From Nonlabens tegetincola (GTDB lineage: Bacteria; Bacteroidota; Bacteroidia; Flavobacteriales; Flavobacteriaceae), in contig NZ_MQVV01000010.1 in assembly GCF_002954355.1 (NCBI RefSeq), forward strand, positions 558,001 through 622,000: a DNA stretch of 64,000 nt. The letters run 5' to 3'. Below, in pieces: positions 8,663 to 17,977 of this stretch; position 1 is the stretch's first letter, and each line of letters starts with the position of its first letter. The notes below the pieces were generated by a model, which did no database searches, was not told the origin of the DNA, and worked only from the letters and a program-made list of their open reading frames with translations. Position numbers and translations under genes: made by a program.

Positions 8663-9628
8663 ATGGAAGAGGTATTGTATGATATAATTATTATTGGGGC
8701 AGGACCCATAGGTATTGCTTGTGCCTTAAAAGCAAAGAAGGCAGGGTTATCTTATTTAGTTCTAGAAAAAGGACCGCTCGTAAACTCTTTGTATAATTAT
8801 CCTGCTAACATGCAGTTTTTTTCAACTAGTGAAAAGCTTGAGATTGAAGAGATCCCGTTTATTTCTAAAGAAGCAAAACCTAGTAAGCAAGAAGCATTAG
8901 AATATTATAGAAGAATTGCTACCTCAAACCAACTGGACATTCATTTATTTGAAGAGGTCGTCGATGTTAAAAAGAAAGTTGATTTTGAAGTAAATACTTC
9001 AAAGAAAACCTATTTGTCAAGACAATTGATAATTGCAACTGGCTTTTTTGATATTCCTAATTTATTAAAAGTTCCAGGAGAAGAGCTTCCTAAGGTAACC
9101 CATTATTACAATGATCCTCACTTGTACGCTTTTCAAAATGTGGTGGTTATTGGTGCTAGTAATAGTGCGGTTGATGCAGCTCTTGAAATTTATAGAAAAG
9201 GAGGTAAGGTAACCATGCTAGTCCGAGGAGACTCCATAGGAGAACGAGTAAAGTATTGGGTTAAACCTGATATAGAAAATAGGATCAAAGAAGGAGCTAT
9301 AACTGTTTTTTACAATTCTGAAGTTGAAAAAATCACACCGAATTCAGTATTTTTCAAACAAAACGGAGTTATAAAAAGTATAGAAAATGATTTTGTTGTT
9401 GCTCTAACTGGTTATCTACCCAATTTTAGTTTCTTAAAAAGCCTGGGTGTTGATCTAACAGGAAAATATTTAATACCTAGCTACGATCCTAAAACAATGG
9501 AGACTAATGTAGCTGGTATATACCTCGCAGGTGTTATTTGCGGCGGGAAGGAAACACATAAGTGGTTCATAGAGAATAGTAGGGTTCATGCAGAAATGAT
9601 TATTTCTGATATAATGGAAAAAAGTTAA
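8663..9628 (+). CDS. YpdA-family putative bacillithiol disulfide reductase
   Basis: This is an FAD- and NAD(P)H-dependent oxidoreductase of the YpdA family, which reduces oxidised bacillithiol in Bacillota and is also common in Bacteroidota. The N-terminus has the FAD-binding Gly-Ala-Gly-Pro-Ile-Gly (about residue 12), a second dinucleotide motif Gly-Ala-Ser-Asn-Ser-Ala is near residue 167, and the C-terminal Gly-Ile-Tyr-Leu-Ala-Gly-Val precedes a short tail. It lacks the Cys-x-x-Cys of thioredoxin reductases, as expected for YpdA. The 321-residue length fits. Substrate assignment rests on family knowledge. Confidence 0.88.
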   Translation: MEEVLYDIIIIGAGPIGIACALKAKKAGLSYLVLEKGPLVNSLYNYPANMQFFSTSEKLEIEEIPFISKEAKPSKQEALEYYRRIATSNQLDIHLFEEVVDVKKKVDFEVNTSKKTYLSRQLIIATGFFDIPNLLKVPGEELPKVTHYYNDPHLYAFQNVVVIGASNSAVDAALEIYRKGGKVTMLVRGDSIGERVKYWVKPDIENRIKEGAITVFYNSEVEKITPNSVFFKQNGVIKSIENDFVVALTGYLPNFSFLKSLGVDLTGKYLIPSYDPKTMETNVAGIYLAGVICGGKETHKWFIENSRVHAEMIISDIMEKS

Positions 9629-9730
9629 ATCCTAATAAAGAATTTCTAAACTGGAATATGTCAAAATTCTTTACTGTTTATTAAGAATTATTTAAACAGG
9701 AATTGTGGTTGCCCAACTTTTAAATAACAG

Positions 9731-9738
9731 TACTTTTG
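9731..9738 (+). promoter_or_regulatory. Promoter of the marC-like gene
   Basis: TACTTTTG preceded by TTG at 9709-9711 with exactly 19 bp between them, a textbook Bacteroidota promoter. Confidence 0.75.
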
Positions 9739-9760
9739 CAAAAAATTTGAATAAATCGAG

Positions 9761-10348
9761 ATGGAATTTTTAACAGCTTTTGATTTTAAAGAGACGTTTA
9801 CTGCAGCAATGATTTTATTTGCTGTAATAGATATAATTGGTAGTATACCGATTATTGTTGATTTGCGTCGCAAGGTGGGACATGTTCAAAGTGAAAAGGC
9901 GAGTATAGTAGCTGGTATCTTAATGATCGTTTTTATGTTTGTAGGAGAGAGCATGCTTAACCTTATTGGAATTGATGTAAATTCATTTGCTGTTGCAGGT
10001 GCTTTCATTATTTTCTTTATTGCATTAGAGATGATATTAGGAATACAGCTGTATAAAGATGATGCTCCTGAAACAGCAGCAATTATTCCTATAGCCTTTC
10101 CTCTCATTGCCGGTGCTGGTACTTTAACATCTGTTCTGTCTTTGAGATCGGAATACAGTGGGATTAATATTATCGTAGCAATTGTATTGAATATTGCTTT
10201 TGTTTATCTAGTGCTGAAGAATTCTGGAAGAATTGAAAAGGTTATAGGAAAACAAGGTATCAACGTAGTACGTAAAATTTTTGGAGTTATATTATTAGCG
10301 ATAGCTGTGAAGCTTTTTGCGACCAATATAAAAGAACTATTTATTTAA
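9761..10348 (+). CDS. MarC family integral membrane protein
   Basis: The 195-residue protein has six predicted membrane helices and the MarC/UPF0056 signatures: an N-terminal Asp-Ile-Ile-Gly-Ser-Ile-Pro in the first repeat and Phe-Pro-Leu-Ile-Ala-Gly-Ala-Gly-Thr at about residue 113, which marks the second repeat. The biochemical role of the family is unsettled; the old link to multiple antibiotic resistance was withdrawn. A 65-residue membrane protein gene follows after 6 bp, so the two probably share the promoter. Confidence 0.92.
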   Translation: MEFLTAFDFKETFTAAMILFAVIDIIGSIPIIVDLRRKVGHVQSEKASIVAGILMIVFMFVGESMLNLIGIDVNSFAVAGAFIIFFIALEMILGIQLYKDDAPETAAIIPIAFPLIAGAGTLTSVLSLRSEYSGINIIVAIVLNIAFVYLVLKNSGRIEKVIGKQGINVVRKIFGVILLAIAVKLFATNIKELFI

Positions 10349-10354
10349 AATATC

Positions 10355-10552
10355 ATGAAGCTATTCTGTAAAATAATGATGATCATTGCTGGTGCAAGCG
10401 CTTTATTTAATGTGTTTAAACTAGATTTTAACCAGCCATTTAATGGAGATAGTCAAATTGCCGTAATAAGTATTATCGCAGCTTTATGTGTAGTAGTACT
10501 TATGTGGATAATGCTTACTTCTCTTAAAATTAAAGAAAAAAGTAAGGCCTAA
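10355..10552 (+). CDS. Small two-helix membrane protein
   Basis: The 65-residue product has two hydrophobic segments (about 5-22 and 36-56) and a lysine-rich tail. It lies 6 bp after marC on the same strand and its stop overlaps the convergent S41 peptidase by 4 bp. I recognise no family. The position suggests expression with marC. Confidence 0.7.
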   Translation: MKLFCKIMMIIAGASALFNVFKLDFNQPFNGDSQIAVISIIAALCVVVLMWIMLTSLKIKEKSKA

Positions 10553-12131
10553 TTTGACTTTGCGTGTAATTGTAAAACCTTTTTAATCATATTATCTTCC
10601 TGATTAATCAGTTTTACCTTAAGCTGAGTTCCAAAAAGCTGTTCGGCAATAGAGCTTTTTATGATCAAAGAAATTTCATTCCTATATCCAGGTAATTTTA
10701 TACTGGTATTATAAAGTTGAGCAAACTGTATGAAATTCTCCATGACAGGTTCAGGAACTTCATACTCTTCCAAAAACTCTTGTTTGGATAGGTTGAACAA
10801 ATAGGCGCCGTCTTCTTGTAAGTACATATTTGTAAAACGATCGGCAAAACCAGTTCTAGCAAAATAATCTAAGGTTTGAAGAATGTATCCGTCTGGACTA
10901 GGAACAAAAACGTCTGGAACAATACCGCCACCACCATAAACGACTTTGCCGCCTGGAGTAATTCTTTTCAATGAATCGTTCACTTCAATATTTGATTCAT
11001 CGATTAACTCACCGTTTTGGTATCTATTAATGTATTCATTAAAATAAGCTTCTTTCCCCATATCATAAGGTCGTTGAATACTACGTCCAGTAGGAGTATA
11101 ATAACGAGCCACTGTTAACCGTACAGAACTGCCGTCACCTAACTTCATTTCCTGTTGTACTAGACCTTTACCAAAACTTCTACGACCTACAATAATACCA
11201 ATATCATTATCTTGTAAGGCACCTGCAACAATTTCACTTGCGCTAGCGCTATTTTCATTAATAAGGATGTAGACCTCTCTATCTTCAAAATCACCATCGT
11301 CAGTGGCATAGCTGTCAATTCGTTTATTATTGCGATCTTTTTGAAACAAAATGAGTTTATCTTCTTGTAAAAACTCATCGGCTATGTGAGTCGCCGCAGT
11401 AAGAATTCCTCCAGGATTGTCTCTTAAATCTAAAACTAAGGATGTTGCACCAGCTTTTTTTACTGTTTCGATAGCTTGATCAAATTCCTCTATTGTATTT
11501 TCAGCAAAACGGTTGACTTTAATATAGCCTAAATCTGAGCTTAACATATAAGCGGCATCTACACTACGTAGCGCAACTTTACCTCTAGTCACTGGAATTT
11601 GAAGTAATTCCTGATCTCCTGGTCGCAATACTCCTAGTGTTATCCTTGTACCGTCTTTCCCTTAAGAATACTGGAATCTGTACCATTTTCTCCATATAAT
11701 TTGCGTCCATCGGCGGTAAGAATTTTATCACCGCTACGTATTCCAGCCTCGTCACTAGGTCCATCTTTAAAGACTTGAGTTACAGATATCGTGTCGTTGT
11801 TCACAAAAAATTTGATTCCAATCCCTACAAAATCACCTCTCATATCGTTGTGTACAGCCTCTGCACGGTCACTAGGTATATAAACTGAATGTGGATCTAG
11901 ATTTTGCATGATACCCAGTACCGTAGCATCAACAATGCTATCTGTATCGATATCGTCCACATACTTATTTTCTATTAAATCAATTAATCGATTTAATTTT
12001 TGCCTGGATGAATTGTTACTTGCTAGATACCTGCCATTAGTAACATCATTAATATAATGCCCTAATAAAATTCCAGCAGCAAAAAACACTCCTAGGAAAA
12101 TGGGTAAGTACAAGTACGTTTTTTTCATCAA
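10549..12131 (-). pseudogene. S41 family C-terminal processing peptidase, split by a one-base frameshift
   Basis: Two adjacent frames make one CtpA-like periplasmic serine protease. The N-terminal part (12131 down to about 11660) holds a membrane anchor and most of a PDZ domain. The C-terminal part (about 11660 to 10549) holds the S41 catalytic core with Ser in Asn-Ser-Ala-Ser-Ala-Ser and Lys in Ser-Phe-Gly-Lys-Gly. The frame breaks at the G run read on the minus strand (plus-strand CCC at 11659-11661). Adding one G gives Leu-Lys-Gly-Lys-Asp-Gly-Thr-Arg-Ile, the normal PDZ sequence, and an intact protein of about 527 residues. No canonical slippery heptamer is present, so this is either a recent inactivation or a sequencing error. 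The start overlaps the dCMP deaminase stop by 4 bp. Confidence 0.9.
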
Positions 12132-12559
12132 GTTAATTCAGTGATTCGTTCTACTGTAACGCCAGCACGCTCCAAAAATTTTACTCCGCTTTGATCTTTA
12201 TAAGCTTCTATAAACACTACACGTTTTATACCACTTTGATGAATTAGCTTGCTGCAATCTTTACAAGGTGACATGGTAATATAAAGTGTTGCACCTTGAC
12301 AACTTTGTGTTGATGCTGCTACTTTTAAAATAGCGTTAGCCTCTGCATGTAACACATACCATTTTGTATATCCTTCTTCATCCTCACAAAAATTCTCAAA
12401 ACCACTAGGCGTTCCATTATATCCGTCGCTTATGATCATGCGATCTTTCACTATAAGAGCTCCTACTTGTCGTCTTTTGCAATAGGATAATTTGGCCCAT
12501 TCCTGTGCCATTTTCAAATAAGCAACGTCGTATTTGTGCTGTTTGTTAGTATTATTCAT
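12128..12559 (-). CDS. dCMP deaminase family protein
   Basis: This is a zinc-dependent cytidine/deoxycytidylate deaminase, which feeds dUMP for dTTP synthesis. The 143-residue protein has the zinc-binding His-Ala-Glu-Ala-Asn-Ala-Ile-Leu (His ligand and catalytic Glu) and Pro-Cys-Lys-Asp-Cys motifs, plus an N-terminal Arg-Arg-Gln-Val-Gly-Ala and the Tyr-Asn-Gly-Thr-Pro-Ser-Gly substrate loop of dCMP deaminases. Its stop overlaps the start of the S41 peptidase gene, so the two form a coupled pair. A palindrome copy lies 37 bp upstream. Confidence 0.93.
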   Translation of the reverse strand: MNNTNKQHKYDVAYLKMAQEWAKLSYCKRRQVGALIVKDRMIISDGYNGTPSGFENFCEDEEGYTKWYVLHAEANAILKVAASTQSCQGATLYITMSPCKDCSKLIHQSGIKRVVFIEAYKDQSGVKFLERAGVTVERITELT

Positions 12560-12595
12560 GCAAACTTGGTTAGGCAGGCTTTGTTTATAGGTTTA

Positions 12596-12611
12596 CGCTT
12601 TCGCGAAAGCG
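12596..12611. repeat. GCTTTCGCGAAAGC palindrome (copy 4, intergenic)
   Basis: A 16-bp perfect copy upstream of the dCMP deaminase gene and downstream of the HupE-like gene. Confidence 0.95.
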
Positions 12612-12653
12612 GTAAAATGTTAAGGCTTATTGCAAAAAAAAAACATGATCGGC

Positions 12654-13238
12654 TTACCACATCCATCTTTCAATAAGCATCGGGATTACAATACCGAAAA
12701 TAATGGCGCTTATAATTTGCACCCAATCCTTTTTACTAAACCTAAATAAACCAGTAAATATAAAGTTTAAAATCAATACGATAAGCACTATCACTAATTG
12801 AGCTAGCTCAATTCCTAGAGCAAACTCTAATAACATGAGAAAATCATTGTCTGCTCCAGCTGCTAGCATTTTGTATTCACCTGCAAAACCAAAACCATGT
12901 ACTAATCCAAAAAATAAAGTAATTATTATGGTAACCCAATGTGCCTGGTCTCTATGTCTTTTACCAGTGGTAAAGATGTTGTATAAAGCTGCGATAGCGA
13001 TGGTAACTGGAATAAGAAATTCTATATAGGCAGATTTTACACTCACGCCGCCATATGCTACTAGGAATAGAGATAGAGTGTGTCCTATTGTAAATGCGGT
13101 TACCAACCAGAGTAATTTTTTCCAGCTATTGAATAAATAAGGAACTGCTAACAAGGTTATGAATAAAATATGATCATAAGCGCGTAGATCTAGAACATGT
13201 TCAAAACCTTCTGTAACATATAGTATAAAATCGTTCAT
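12654..13238 (-). CDS. HupE/UreJ family membrane protein
   Basis: The 194-residue protein has six or more hydrophobic helices and the family's first-helix motif with Asp-His-Ile-Leu-Phe, followed by Phe-Thr-Ile-Gly-His-Thr and His-Gly-Phe-Gly-Phe-Ala. HupE/UreJ proteins are linked to nickel uptake or metallocentre assembly in other bacteria, but the flavobacterial members usually stand alone without hydrogenase or urease genes, as here. I start at the ATG at 13238; an upstream in-frame TTG at 13262 would add eight unsupported residues. Confidence 0.87.
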   Translation of the reverse strand: MNDFILYVTEGFEHVLDLRAYDHILFITLLAVPYLFNSWKKLLWLVTAFTIGHTLSLFLVAYGGVSVKSAYIEFLIPVTIAIAALYNIFTTGKRHRDQAHWVTIIITLFFGLVHGFGFAGEYKMLAAGADNDFLMLLEFALGIELAQLVIVLIVLILNFIFTGLFRFSKKDWVQIISAIIFGIVIPMLIERWMW

Positions 13239-13379
13239 AATTATTTTTGGGGATTTGGTCAAAAATAAAATCTAATTATAAAAAAGTAGACAGTTTGCTG
13301 TAAAATTCTAAGTAGGAATTATCATTCGTGTGTAATTTTATTTTCTTATCTTTTGACTACTTTAAACAGCCATGCCATT

Positions 13380-15620
13380 TTGCTAGAACAAGTTAAAATA
13401 TCTCGTGCTATTTTAAGCCTTTTAATCGGTGTGTTATCGTGTGTTCTTTGTAATAGTCAAGAGCTTGATAGCATTTATGAGGTTAAGACGACCTATACCC
13501 CTTATCAATTAGATTCTATTTTAAGTAAGTCTACCGATTATTTTAAAACGGGTCAATATAAAAAGTCTTTTGAACTCAATCAATATGCCTTACGACATGC
13601 GTTGCATGCAAAAGATCTAGATGCTATAAGCCGTAGCTATAATTATCTAGGGTTTGATTACTTGCAATTAAGAGATACTGTGCGTGCTACCGAAAATTTC
13701 AAAAAGTCGGCTCAATATTCTAAACAGTTAAATAACGATGGTGCTACTGCCGATTCCTATGTGGATCTAGCTAATGTTTATTCTCTACAAATGAAAACAT
13801 TAGAAATGGCCGAAGATTATTATAAACAAGCTATTGAAATTTATGAACGCATAGGTGATATAAATGGCTTGGAATATGCTATGTATAACTACGCGGATTA
13901 CTTGATTGATGTTGAACGATGGGATGATTTTAGCAAGATCGTATTGCAATTTGAGGATAAAGAGATTTTCCCTGAAGGTGTTTCTGATGACTATAAAGCA
14001 TTAGTTAAAAATTTTATTGGTATTCATTACTGTAAAAATGGAAAGACTAGTGAAGCAGAAAAATACTTTCTGGAAGGTATTAAGATAACAGAAGGGCAAA
14101 ACAATTCATCTGAAAAGGAAATGCTCCTTCAATCTTATTCTGTTTGTTTATTAGAAAATAATAAACTTCAACAGGCTGCCATTATTCAAGATCAGTATAT
14201 TGAAACATTAAAAACAAATCAGACTAATTTCATAGAACAAGAAACAGCAAAGCTGGCGCAAAAATATAAGGTAGAGGAATACCAGCGTGAACTAGATAAA
14301 ACTCGATTACAAAAACAACTGCAGGAAGAACAAATAAAAAATAGAACCATACTTAACTATGTTCTTTTCGGTCTTGTAGCGGTTGCTCTTTTGATAATTT
14401 TAATTCTAGCAAGTAATTTTTATAAGCGTAAAAGAATAATTAAACAGCTTAGAAAGAAAAACCACGCCTATCTAATCGAAAAGAAAAAGGCAGAAGATCT
14501 AGCTGAAGTTAAAAATAACTTTTTCTCAACTGTGAGTCATGAATTACGTACACCGCTTTACGGAGTAATAGGTTTAAGTTCGATTCTGTCTGAAAATAAT
14601 AAAGATGCATCGCTCTCTAGTGATTTAGAGTCTTTAAAGTTTTCTGCTGATTATCTCCTAGCTTTGGTGAACAACGTTCTAGAAATTAATAGAATAGACC
14701 ATAATAAAATTGAAGATGAAGAAACGGTCTTTTCAATCCGTGATTTGGTAGAGAAGATTATTAAAACCTTTGAATACTTAAAACGACAAAATAACAACAC
14801 TCTAAATTCTATCATACCTGACAACCTACCTCATCGAGTAAAAGGTAACCCTACACGATTATCCCAAATATTAATGAACCTACTGGGAAATGCTAATAAG
14901 TTTACTGAAAATGGAAGTATTGTTGTTGAGTTAGAATCAATGAGAAATAATGGAGTAGCTCACATAACTTTTAAAGTTAAAGATAGCGGTACAGGTATAT
15001 CAAAAGAAAGGCAACAAGAAATTTTTGAAGAGTTTAAACAAGGTGATGCTCATAGTAATCTTTATCAAGGTACTGGTTTAGGATTACCTATAGTGAAGCG
15101 TTTGCTAGATCTTTCAGGTAGTGAAATCAAATTAAACAGTGTTGAAGGAAAAGGGTCTACATTTTACTTTTCTCTTGATTTTGAAATTGCTACTTCAAGC
15201 ATTCATGAAGGAAGCACAACACCTATCGTGCTTGAAAATGTATTGAAAGGACTTAATATCCTAGTTGCCGAGGACAATAAAATCAATCAAATGGTAACTA
15301 GGAAAATTCTAGAAAAGGTTGGTGTACAATGTTCTGTAGTTGAAAATGGAGCTTTGGCAATTGATTTTTATAAAAACAATCCTGTAGACCTAATTTTAAT
15401 GGATGTTAATATGCCTGTTATGGATGGTATAACAGCAACCCAAAATATTAGAAAAATTAGTGACGTGCCTATAATAGCTTTGACAGCTGTTGAAATTGAA
15501 GAAGCTCGTGAGCGTATTTATTCCTCTGGGATGAATGATATAATCATAAAGCCATATGACATAAAGGAGCTGAAAAATAAGATAGCAACTACAATAATAA
15601 GTTATCGTAGTTCAAAATAG
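13380..15620 (+). CDS. TPR-containing hybrid sensor histidine kinase/response regulator
   Basis: This is a one-protein phosphorelay. From the start: a signal-like hydrophobic segment (about 7-25), tetratricopeptide repeats in the periplasm (about 40-290), a coiled coil, a membrane helix (about 323-347), a HisKA domain with His387 in Ser-His-Glu-Leu-Arg-Thr-Pro, an ATPase domain with Asn-x-x-x-Asn-Ala-Asn-Lys-Phe-Thr and Gly-Thr-Gly-Leu-Gly-Leu, and a C-terminal receiver with Asp675 and a switch Thr. No ATG exists in frame before residue 140, so I chose TTG at 13380, which gives a compact signal peptide; TTG at 13353 is the alternative. No DNA-binding output is fused; the partner is unknown. 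Confidence 0.88.
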   Translation: MLEQVKISRAILSLLIGVLSCVLCNSQELDSIYEVKTTYTPYQLDSILSKSTDYFKTGQYKKSFELNQYALRHALHAKDLDAISRSYNYLGFDYLQLRDTVRATENFKKSAQYSKQLNNDGATADSYVDLANVYSLQMKTLEMAEDYYKQAIEIYERIGDINGLEYAMYNYADYLIDVERWDDFSKIVLQFEDKEIFPEGVSDDYKALVKNFIGIHYCKNGKTSEAEKYFLEGIKITEGQNNSSEKEMLLQSYSVCLLENNKLQQAAIIQDQYIETLKTNQTNFIEQETAKLAQKYKVEEYQRELDKTRLQKQLQEEQIKNRTILNYVLFGLVAVALLIILILASNFYKRKRIIKQLRKKNHAYLIEKKKAEDLAEVKNNFFSTVSHELRTPLYGVIGLSSILSENNKDASLSSDLESLKFSADYLLALVNNVLEINRIDHNKIEDEETVFSIRDLVEKIIKTFEYLKRQNNNTLNSIIPDNLPHRVKGNPTRLSQILMNLLGNANKFTENGSIVVELESMRNNGVAHITFKVKDSGTGISKERQQEIFEEFKQGDAHSNLYQGTGLGLPIVKRLLDLSGSEIKLNSVEGKGSTFYFSLDFEIATSSIHEGSTTPIVLENVLKGLNILVAEDNKINQMVTRKILEKVGVQCSVVENGALAIDFYKNNPVDLILMDVNMPVMDGITATQNIRKISDVPIIALTAVEIEEARERIYSSGMNDIIIKPYDIKELKNKIATTIISYRSSK

Positions 15621-15662
15621 ACGACCTTTGCTCTCCTTCTAAATTATCAAGAATAAAAAAAA

Positions 15663-16511
15663 TTGGGTTACAAAAAGACAAAGAAAAACAAAGCTATCGA
15701 TAAAGGGGTAACAGCTAAAAAGCATCTAGGACAACACTTTCTTAAAGATGAAACAGTGGCTATAAGAATAGCTGATGTCTTGAGCTACAATGGATATGAT
15801 GAGGTGCTCGAAATTGGTCCTGGAACAGGTGTACTTACCAAACATGTTATAAGAAAGGGTATTAAGGTAACAGCCTTAGAATTGGATAGTGAGTCTGTAG
15901 TTTATCTTAAACATAGTTTTAGACTAGAACATCCCAAAGTTGTCAATGAAGATAACTTTGCTGTAATTGAGGCCGATTTCTTAAAAAAGGATTTGAATGA
16001 AATTTATGGTAATAAGCCCTTTGCTATCGTTGGTAATTTTCCTTACAACATAAGTACTCAAATTGTTTTTAAAGCTATTGAAAATCGAGATCAAGTCATA
16101 GAATTTGGTGGGATGTTTCAAAAGGAAGTAGCAGAACGTGTGTGTGCTCAACACGGCTCTAAAACATATGGTATTTTATCCGTATTATCGCAAGCCTATT
16201 ATCATGCGCAGTATTTATTTACCGTAGGTAGTGAGGTATTTAATCCACCACCAAAAGTTCAAAGTGGTGTTTTAATCTTGACACGTAAAGATGATTATGA
16301 TCGTTTGCCATGCTCTTATAGCACCTTAAGAAGAGTGGTAAAACTCGCTTTTCAACAACGCCGTAAAACATTGCGTAATACATTAAAATCATTGCAATTA
16401 CCTGATGAAATTCGTGAACAAGAAATTTTTAGTCTTAGACCAGAGCAAATTTCTGTTCAACAATTCATAGAACTGGCTACAAAGATTGAGCAATTGTCAA
16501 ACAACAAGTAA
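15663..16511 (+). CDS. rsmA: 16S rRNA (adenine(1518)-N(6)/adenine(1519)-N(6))-dimethyltransferase
   Basis: RsmA (KsgA) dimethylates two adenines in the 3'-terminal helix of 16S rRNA. The 282-residue protein shows the Lys-His-Leu-Gly-Gln-His-Phe-Leu entry motif, SAM motif Leu-Glu-Ile-Gly-Pro-Gly-Thr-Gly and the catalytic Asn-Phe-Pro-Tyr-Asn-Ile-Ser (motif IV). The C-terminal helical domain is complete. The only plausible start is TTG at 15663; the basic segment before the first motif is longer than in many homologues. mgtE follows, as in many flavobacteria. Confidence 0.95.
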   Translation: MGYKKTKKNKAIDKGVTAKKHLGQHFLKDETVAIRIADVLSYNGYDEVLEIGPGTGVLTKHVIRKGIKVTALELDSESVVYLKHSFRLEHPKVVNEDNFAVIEADFLKKDLNEIYGNKPFAIVGNFPYNISTQIVFKAIENRDQVIEFGGMFQKEVAERVCAQHGSKTYGILSVLSQAYYHAQYLFTVGSEVFNPPPKVQSGVLILTRKDDYDRLPCSYSTLRRVVKLAFQQRRKTLRNTLKSLQLPDEIREQEIFSLRPEQISVQQFIELATKIEQLSNNK

Positions 16512-16542
16512 AAGGGTCTTGTAATCCTCAATCTCATTAAGG

Positions 16543-16550
16543 TATATTTG
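16543..16550 (+). promoter_or_regulatory. Promoter -7 box of mgtE
   Basis: TATATTTG is an exact TAnnTTTG match 19 bp before the mgtE ATG. A TTG at 16519-16521 is 21 bp upstream. Confidence 0.6.
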
Positions 16551-16569
16551 CATTATAAGCCTCATTATT

Positions 16570-17919
16570 ATGCAATTTACAATTAGCACTGAGTTTTTGG
16601 ATAAGATACGTTCACTCATCGAACAAGACCATAAAGATGAGTTGCGTGCGCTGTTAAGTGAGTTGCACTTTGCCGATGTGGCAGAGATTATTGACGAACT
16701 CAATCTAGATGAGGCCGTATTTATCATAAAACTTCTTGACTCTGAGAAAACTTCTGAGGCTCTTATGGAACTCGATGAGGACCAACGAGAGCGCATCATC
16801 AATGCCCTTTCACCTAAAGAAATCGCCGGTGAGCTTGAAGAAATGGATACCGATGACGCTGCAGATATTCTTAGCGAGCTTTCTGAAGAAGTAGCACAAG
16901 AGGTTATCAATGAGATCGAGGATGAACAACATGCTGAGGATATCGTAGAGTTACTGCGCTACGATGAAAATAGTGCAGGTGGACTTATGGCAAAGGAGCT
17001 CATTAAGGTTAATGAAAACTGGAGCGTGACTGGCTGTTTAAGTGAAATGCGTGCACAAGGTGAGAATGTTACTAGAGTTCATAGTATTTATGTTGTCGAT
17101 AATGCCAATAAATTAAAGGGAAGATTATCTCTTAAAGATTTGATTACCGCACCAGATAATGCCCCTATAAAAGATGTGTATATACCAAAAGTTGATTTTG
17201 TCAATGTACACACAACAGGTGAAGAGGTCGCACGATTAATGCGTAAATATGATCTAGAAGCTATACCGGTGGTTGATGAACTTAACCGTTTAGTAGGTCG
17301 TATTACCATTGACGATATTGTAGACTTTATTACAGAAGAGGCTGAAAAGGATTACCAGCTAGCCAGTGGTATATCACAAGATGTAGAGGCAAACGATAGT
17401 ATTTGGGATTTGACCAAAGCACGATTACCATGGTTAGTACTAGGACTAATGGGTGGAATAGGAGCCGCTGCAATCATGGAAGGTTTTGAGGCAGATCTGG
17501 AAAATAATGCAGTACTCTACTTTTTTACACCGCTTATAGCCGCCATGGCTGGTAATGTAGGTGTTCAATCTAGCGCGATTATCGTACAAGGTATCGCAAA
17601 TGACGATTTAAAAGGAAGTATTGGTAACCGTTTGATTAAAGAAGTGCTTCTAGCAATGCTTAATGGTTTTATTTTGGCTATTTTGTTATTAGCTTATACC
17701 ATAGCTACACAGCAAAGTATTTTAACCTGTATCGCAATTTCAGTATCTTTATTTTCAGTGATAATAGTCGCTGGTTTAGTAGGGACATTTGTACCGCTAG
17801 CCTTACACAAAAAAGGAATTGACCCAGCAATAGCAACAGGACCATTTATAACCACTAGTAACGATATTTTTGGAATATTAATCTATTTTATGATTGCCAA
17901 AGCTATTATCGGGATATAA
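16570..17919 (+). CDS. mgtE: Magnesium transporter MgtE
   Basis: MgtE is a gated Mg2+ channel of the inner membrane. The 449 residues contain an acidic N-terminal superhelical domain (about 1-130), a pair of CBS domains (about 135-260) that sense cytosolic Mg2+, a connecting plug helix, and five membrane helices (about 285-449). The Met-Ala-Gly-Asn-Val-Gly-Val-Gln segment near residue 335 and the Pro-Ala-x-Ala-x-Gly-Pro-Phe-Ile-Thr-Thr segment near the C-terminus are pore signatures. The length is normal. Confidence 0.96.
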   Translation: MQFTISTEFLDKIRSLIEQDHKDELRALLSELHFADVAEIIDELNLDEAVFIIKLLDSEKTSEALMELDEDQRERIINALSPKEIAGELEEMDTDDAADILSELSEEVAQEVINEIEDEQHAEDIVELLRYDENSAGGLMAKELIKVNENWSVTGCLSEMRAQGENVTRVHSIYVVDNANKLKGRLSLKDLITAPDNAPIKDVYIPKVDFVNVHTTGEEVARLMRKYDLEAIPVVDELNRLVGRITIDDIVDFITEEAEKDYQLASGISQDVEANDSIWDLTKARLPWLVLGLMGGIGAAAIMEGFEADLENNAVLYFFTPLIAAMAGNVGVQSSAIIVQGIANDDLKGSIGNRLIKEVLLAMLNGFILAILLLAYTIATQQSILTCIAISVSLFSVIIVAGLVGTFVPLALHKKGIDPAIATGPFITTSNDIFGILIYFMIAKAIIGI

Positions 17920-17932
17920 TTGAAGTGTTATT

Positions 17933-17956
17933 ATTACGCTTTCGCGAAAGCGTAAT
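17933..17956. repeat. GCTTTCGCGAAAGC palindrome (copy 5, longest)
   Basis: A 24-bp perfect palindrome, the longest copy in the window, 14 bp after the mgtE stop. As RNA it would fold into a strong hairpin, but no T run follows. Confidence 0.95.
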
Positions 17957-17977
17957 CACCATCTAGCAATTAGAAAT

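Noticed and set aside
11640-11680. Programmed -1 frameshifting in the S41 peptidase.
   Set aside because: The site does not fit the X-XXY-YYZ slippery heptamer and no strong downstream structure is evident; a lost base explains the break more simply.
13239-13262. An upstream TTG start for the HupE-like gene.
   Set aside because: It would add a charged segment absent from the usual N-terminus; ATG at 13238 fits the family.
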